Shown: one piece after another, positions 5,526-8,566 of the stretch | How positions within the stretch are numbered: position 1 is the first letter of the stretch | Layout of the letters: every line of letters begins with the position of its first letter | Assembly: GCA_017860075.1 (NCBI GenBank) | Contig: JAFNAH010000030.1 | Coordinates: 1-8,566 of the forward strand | DNA: 8,566 nucleotides | Source: Acidobacteriota bacterium | GTDB taxonomy: Bacteria; Acidobacteriota; UBA6911 | Reading direction: 5' to 3' | Program-made: the position numbers and the translations under genes | The notes under the pieces: generated by a model | What the model was told of the DNA's origin: nothing | Databases searched by the model: none | The model's input: the letters and a program-made list of their open reading frames with translations, nothing else

Positions 5526-6590
5526 ATGGCGCTCAGTCTTCCAAGCTTGAATCGACAGGTTGTGGGCCTCGACATAGGCTCCAGTTGCATCAAAACCATC
5601 GAATTGAAACCCAGACGCAGGGGTGGCTACCAGCTGGTGAGCCTGGGGATGGAGGAACTCTCCCCCGACTGCATTGTCGACGGGGTGATCATCTCCAAGC
5701 TGCCGGTCACCGATGTGATCGGGCGGATCTTCTCCCAGCAGCGCATCAGGAACAAGCGGGTCGCGACATCCATCTCCGGCCATTCGGTCATCGTGAAGAA
5801 GATCTCTCTCCCGATCCAGTCCGAGGAGGAGCTGGCCGAATCGATCCGCTGGGAAGCGGAGCAATACATCCCGTTTGACATCGGCGACGTGAACCTGGAC
5901 TACCAGGTGCTCGGCGAAAACAGCACGTCCGGCAACCTCGATGTCCTGCTGGTCGCGGTCAAGAAAGAGAAGATCACCGATCACACCAGCGTGATCACCA
6001 TGGCAGGCAAGACGCCGGTGGTCGTCGACGTCGACGCATTCGCGCTGCTCAACGCGTACGAGGTCAACTACCGTCCGAGTACACGCGATACGGTCGCGCT
6101 CCTTGACATAGGGGCGAGTGTCATGACCATCAACATCGTCTCCGGCACGGACTTTCTCTTTACCCGCGACGTCGGAGTCGGAGGCAACCAGTACACGGAC
6201 TTCCTCCAGAAGGAATTCAACCTGAGCTATGAAAAGGCCCAGGCCCTGAAGCACGGTGAGCCGGTGGACGGCATCGACCCGGCCGAAGCGCAGCACATCA
6301 TTGATTCCGTAACGGAAATCATCTGCCTGGAAATCCAGAAGACCTTCGACTTCGTGAAATCGACCACCACGATAGAGCGCGTCGACCGCATGCTCATCAG
6401 CGGCGGCGCCTCCCATACCCCTAACCTGATCGAAACCCTCGGCCGCAAGTTCGGCATCCCCGCGGAATGTTTCGATTCGTTCAAGAACGTCTCTTTCGAC
6501 CCGAAGCAGTTCCCGCCGAAGGTTGTCCAGGAACATTCCCCCGATCTGGCAATCGCAATCGGTCTGGCTCTGCGCAGCGCCGACGAGTAG
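5526..6590 (+). CDS. pilM: Type IV pilus assembly protein PilM
   Basis: PilM is a cytoplasmic actin-like ATP-binding protein that docks on the N-terminal tail of PilN and links the pilus alignment complex to the assembly motors. The 354-residue length is typical. Actin-fold motifs are visible: phosphate-1 VVGLDIGSS (12-20), phosphate-2 ALLDIGASVMTINIV (191-205), and an adenosine motif MLISGGAS (289-296). Between them is the PilM signature SIRWEAEQYIPFDIGDVNLD (106-125), and GVGGNQYTDFLQKEF follows phosphate-2. No membrane segment or signal peptide is present, as expected. ATG at 5526 is the only good start; upstream AGGA is spaced 11 nt. It is the first gene of the operon, transcribed away from rplM, with pilN 6 bp downstream. 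Confidence 0.97.
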   Translation: MALSLPSLNRQVVGLDIGSSCIKTIELKPRRRGGYQLVSLGMEELSPDCIVDGVIISKLPVTDVIGRIFSQQRIRNKRVATSISGHSVIVKKISLPIQSEEELAESIRWEAEQYIPFDIGDVNLDYQVLGENSTSGNLDVLLVAVKKEKITDHTSVITMAGKTPVVVDVDAFALLNAYEVNYRPSTRDTVALLDIGASVMTINIVSGTDFLFTRDVGVGGNQYTDFLQKEFNLSYEKAQALKHGEPVDGIDPAEAQHIIDSVTEIICLEIQKTFDFVKSTTTIERVDRMLISGGASHTPNLIETLGRKFGIPAECFDSFKNVSFDPKQFPPKVVQEHSPDLAIAIGLALRSADE

Positions 6591-6596
6591 GGCACC

Positions 6597-7160
6597 ATGA
6601 TCAAAGTAAATCTCTTCCGCGACAAGACACAGAAGGTTCGCAAGGCGGCCGCAAAGCCGGCTGTTGCCCGCACGGGAGCGCTTCTGGTTGTGATGCTCCT
6701 GCTTCCGCTCGCAGGTGTAGGTGCCTGGTGGTACGAGCTCAGAGGCGAAGTCAAGAACCTGACCGCCAGCCGGACCCGCCTGCGTGCCGAGAACGCCCGC
6801 CTCCAGGCAGTGAAGAAAGACATCCAGAGGTACGAAGCCCTGAAGGGCCAGTACCAGAGCAGGATCGATGTCATTGAACGGCTCAAGGAATCACAGAGCG
6901 GGCCGGTCATCCTGATGAACAACGTAATACAGAGCATTCCGCGCAGCTCCTCTCTGTGGCTGACCACGATTGATCAGAAGGGCGAGCGGATTCAGATCAC
7001 GGGGTACACCAAGCACAGTGATGTGATCCCGGACCTGCTTACAAATCTAGCCTCTTCAGGCTACTTCGAGAACGTGGATCTGGAGCTCATGGAGGATCCG
7101 AAGGACCTCGCGAAGTTCCAGCTCGTCTGCACCGCCAAGCGGACAACTCCTGCGGAGTAG
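6597..7160 (+). CDS. pilN: Type IV pilus inner-membrane protein PilN
   Basis: PilN is a bitopic inner-membrane protein that binds PilM through its short cytoplasmic tail and dimerises with PilO in the periplasm. The 187 residues show the expected order: a cytoplasmic N-terminus IKVNLFRDK (2-10) in place of the common I-N-L-L-P motif, one membrane helix (about 25-46), a coiled coil (about 48-98), and a small alpha/beta periplasmic domain (about 100-182) with the pattern SIPRSSSLWLTTIDQKGERI followed by ITGYTKHSDVIPDLLTNL. This is the layout of the PilN/GspL-like family. It starts 6 bp after pilM, with the pilM stop region GAGTAGGG giving a weak Shine-Dalgarno, and ends 4 bp before pilO, which suggests translational coupling. 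Confidence 0.95.
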   Translation: MIKVNLFRDKTQKVRKAAAKPAVARTGALLVVMLLLPLAGVGAWWYELRGEVKNLTASRTRLRAENARLQAVKKDIQRYEALKGQYQSRIDVIERLKESQSGPVILMNNVIQSIPRSSSLWLTTIDQKGERIQITGYTKHSDVIPDLLTNLASSGYFENVDLELMEDPKDLAKFQLVCTAKRTTPAE

Positions 7161-7164
7161 AAAA

Positions 7165-7758
7165 ATGGGCCTCGAGAAATACCGTCTGGAAAACCTGCCG
7201 CGCTCGACTCAGATCGCCATCGTCGCTGCCCTCGGCCTCGGGTTGGCAGCAGGGGTCTACTTCGTCTACCTCCAGGGACTGCTGAGCGAGCGTAACGCCC
7301 TCAAGACCGAGGTGACCAAGCTCGAGAAATCGGTCGCCCAGGCAAGCGCTTTCGCCAGCCAACTCTCCCGCTACAAGCAGGAGGTTGCCGAGCTCGCCGA
7401 GCGCCTGCGCACCCTGCGACGCATTTTGCCGGAGCAGAAGGAGACGCCGATCGTACTGCGTAGCGTTCAGGAAATGGCTTCGGCCAGCAACCTGAAAATC
7501 CGCAAGTTCGATCCCCAGCCGCTCGTCCCGCGGGACTTCTATACCGATTGGCCGATCAGCATGGAAGTCGAAGGGTCCTACAACGCACTGGGACAGTTCT
7601 TCGAGAAGGTCGGCCGGGCTACCCGCATTATCAACGTGCAGAACATCAGCCTCAAAGGCATTGACGGGTCCACCGACCCCGCTCACACCGTAACCGCCAC
7701 CTGCACCGCCACTACCTTCGTCTACCGCGAGGAGACGGCACAGGCGGCGAGCAACTAG
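7165..7758 (+). CDS. pilO: Type IV pilus inner-membrane protein PilO
   Basis: PilO pairs with PilN in the inner membrane and connects to PilP, aligning the inner-membrane machinery with the secretin. The 197-residue protein has a short cytoplasmic tail containing YRLENLPRSTQ, one membrane helix (about 16-37), a coiled coil (about 40-88) ending in ILPEQKETP, and a periplasmic ferredoxin-like domain (about 93-190) including EMASASNLKIRKFDPQP, YNALGQFFEKVGRATRIINV and TATCTATTFVY. These features and length are typical of PilO. ATG at 7165 lies 4 bp after the pilN stop, and its GGAG Shine-Dalgarno (7154-7157) is inside the pilN end, so pilN-pilO translation is probably coupled. pilP starts 12 bp downstream. 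Confidence 0.96.
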   Translation: MGLEKYRLENLPRSTQIAIVAALGLGLAAGVYFVYLQGLLSERNALKTEVTKLEKSVAQASAFASQLSRYKQEVAELAERLRTLRRILPEQKETPIVLRSVQEMASASNLKIRKFDPQPLVPRDFYTDWPISMEVEGSYNALGQFFEKVGRATRIINVQNISLKGIDGSTDPAHTVTATCTATTFVYREETAQAASN

Positions 7759-7770
7759 GAGCAATCAGCC

Positions 7771-8259
7771 ATGAAGACTTGCCGCGATCGTCTGGTCCTG
7801 TTTCTGCAGTGCCTGGCAATGCTGCCTGTCCCGGCATTGCTCGCCCAGACGCCTAAACCCGTTGCCGAAGCGCAGAAGAAAGCCGAGGCTCCGGTACTGT
7901 ACAGTTCAGCCGCCTATCAGCCGGATGGCCGGCGCGATCCGTTCCTCAACCCGACGCTGTCGGGCAAGAAAGAGGGCAATACCGACGAGGAGGAGCCGAG
8001 GGGCACACCGCCTCCCGGGATCTCGGGCATGCTGATCGCACAGGTCAGGCTGCTGGGCACTTCCCTCGGCGAGGATGGACCAGTCGCCGTCTTCCAGGGC
8101 CCCGACAAGAGAGCTTACTTTCTGCAGGAAAGGGACCGGCTCTTCGACGGCTTCGTAAAACAGGTCGGGAGCGATTTTGTACTTCTGGTCCGCGAGGCCA
8201 GGTTGAGATCCGGAAAAGTCGTGACCCAGGAGGTCACCAAACAGCTAAGGACTCCATAA
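7771..8259 (+). CDS. pilP: Type IV pilus assembly protein PilP
   Basis: PilP bridges the PilN/PilO complex and the periplasmic N-domains of the secretin PilQ. The 162 residues comprise a hydrophobic N-terminal signal (about 8-25) with a likely signal peptidase I site after ALLA (Ala25), a disordered charged linker, the conserved PilP element YQPDGRRDPFLNP (49-61), and a beta-rich homology domain (about 85-160) beginning MLIAQVRLLGTSL and containing AVFQGPDKRAYFLQERDRLFDGFVKQV. Well-studied PilP proteins are lipoproteins, but here the only nearby cysteines, Cys4 and Cys14, have no lipobox (the residues before Cys14 are F-L-Q). AGGAG at 7757-7761 overlaps the pilO stop and is 9 nt from the ATG. 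pilQ follows after 11 bp. Confidence 0.93.
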   Translation: MKTCRDRLVLFLQCLAMLPVPALLAQTPKPVAEAQKKAEAPVLYSSAAYQPDGRRDPFLNPTLSGKKEGNTDEEEPRGTPPPGISGMLIAQVRLLGTSLGEDGPVAVFQGPDKRAYFLQERDRLFDGFVKQVGSDFVLLVREARLRSGKVVTQEVTKQLRTP

Positions 8260-8270
8260 GGATTCCCGGT

Positions 8271-8566
8271 ATGAATATGCGATTTATCGGACTTAGAGAT
8301 CTGAGACTCTCTCATCCATTCGGATTTCTTGCGGTTGTATCTGTCTTATCTTTGGCTGTGCTGGCCTTTGGTCTCGAGGGGGATGGTCAAAAACCATCGG
8401 GGGCCTTCCCGCCGCCGACCAGTGTCGAACCGGCAAGCCTTTCAGGCGCCAAGACGGCACCAAGCCTGCCAAAGAAGATGGCCGCCTCACCAGTCATCGC
8501 AATCACGGATGTGACCTCCTCGCACGAAGCGGGAAAACTGACCATATCGGTGGCAGCGAGCGGGCA
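8271..8566 (+). CDS. pilQ: Type IV pilus secretin PilQ, N-terminal 98 residues (cut by window edge)
   Basis: PilQ is the multimeric outer-membrane secretin through which the pilus fibre passes. Only the first 98 codons are inside the window, and the frame remains open. ATG at 8271 follows AAGGA (8258-8262), which overlaps the pilP stop codon. The N-terminus has a basic start (RFIGLRDLR), a hydrophobic signal segment (about 17-34), then a Pro/Ser/Ala/Lys-rich linker (about 36-73). VIAITDVTSSHEAGKLTISV (75-94) resembles the first strands of an AMIN domain, the peptidoglycan-binding module found at the N-terminus of PilQ. The secretin domain itself is not visible, so the identity rests on the operon order pilMNOP-Q and this AMIN-like start. 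A second ATG at 8277 would make little difference. Confidence 0.85.
   Translation, partial: MNMRFIGLRDLRLSHPFGFLAVVSVLSLAVLAFGLEGDGQKPSGAFPPPTSVEPASLSGAKTAPSLPKKMAASPVIAITDVTSSHEAGKLTISVAASG

Noticed and set aside
5153..5599. A 148-codon minus-strand open frame in the divergent intergenic region.
   Set aside because: It runs through the rplM promoter and into the pilM start, and has no family features or good ribosome binding site.
5472..6536. A 354-codon open frame on the minus strand running almost fully antisense to pilM.
   Set aside because: It is the complementary shadow of pilM in GC-rich DNA. The translation is rich in Asp, His, Arg and Val with no family motif, while pilM has clear actin-fold signatures.

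Overview
No novel system was found in this window. It joins two ordinary chromosomal gene blocks of a GC-rich, Gram-negative bacterium, transcribed in opposite directions from a shared intergenic region at about 5134-5525. Gene order, the short EF-Ts and the pilus secretin operon would fit an Acidobacteriota-like or other deep-branching, piliated diderm lineage. That placement is inference from gene content only; no rRNA or other firm taxonomic marker is present.

Minus strand, read right to left: rplM (L13), rpsI (S9), rpsB (S2), tsf (EF-Ts), pyrH (UMP kinase), frr (ribosome recycling factor), a DedA-family membrane protein, and the first 36 codons of efp (elongation factor P), cut by the left edge. 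A good sigma70-type promoter lies just upstream of rplM. Spacings in the block are 15-150 bp with no convincing internal terminator, so one long translation-machinery transcript is plausible. A second, weaker promoter candidate sits before efp.

Plus strand, read left to right: pilM, pilN, pilO, pilP and the 5' end of pilQ, cut by the right edge. These encode the type IV pilus alignment subcomplex: cytoplasmic actin-like PilM, inner-membrane PilN and PilO, periplasmic PilP, and the outer-membrane secretin PilQ. Gaps of 4-12 bp, with Shine-Dalgarno sequences overlapping the upstream stop codons for pilO, pilP and pilQ, indicate a single operon with coupled translation.

Points worth a second look: an EF-P whose loop tip carries Asn instead of the Lys or Arg that is normally modified; an S2 protein with a roughly 145-residue low-complexity tail; TTG start codons on the two neighbouring ribosomal genes rpsI and rpsB; a PilP with no recognisable lipobox; and a palindrome inside the spacer of the putative efp promoter. 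Start sites of frr and rplM are placed downstream of the longest open frames, on Shine-Dalgarno position and family length.
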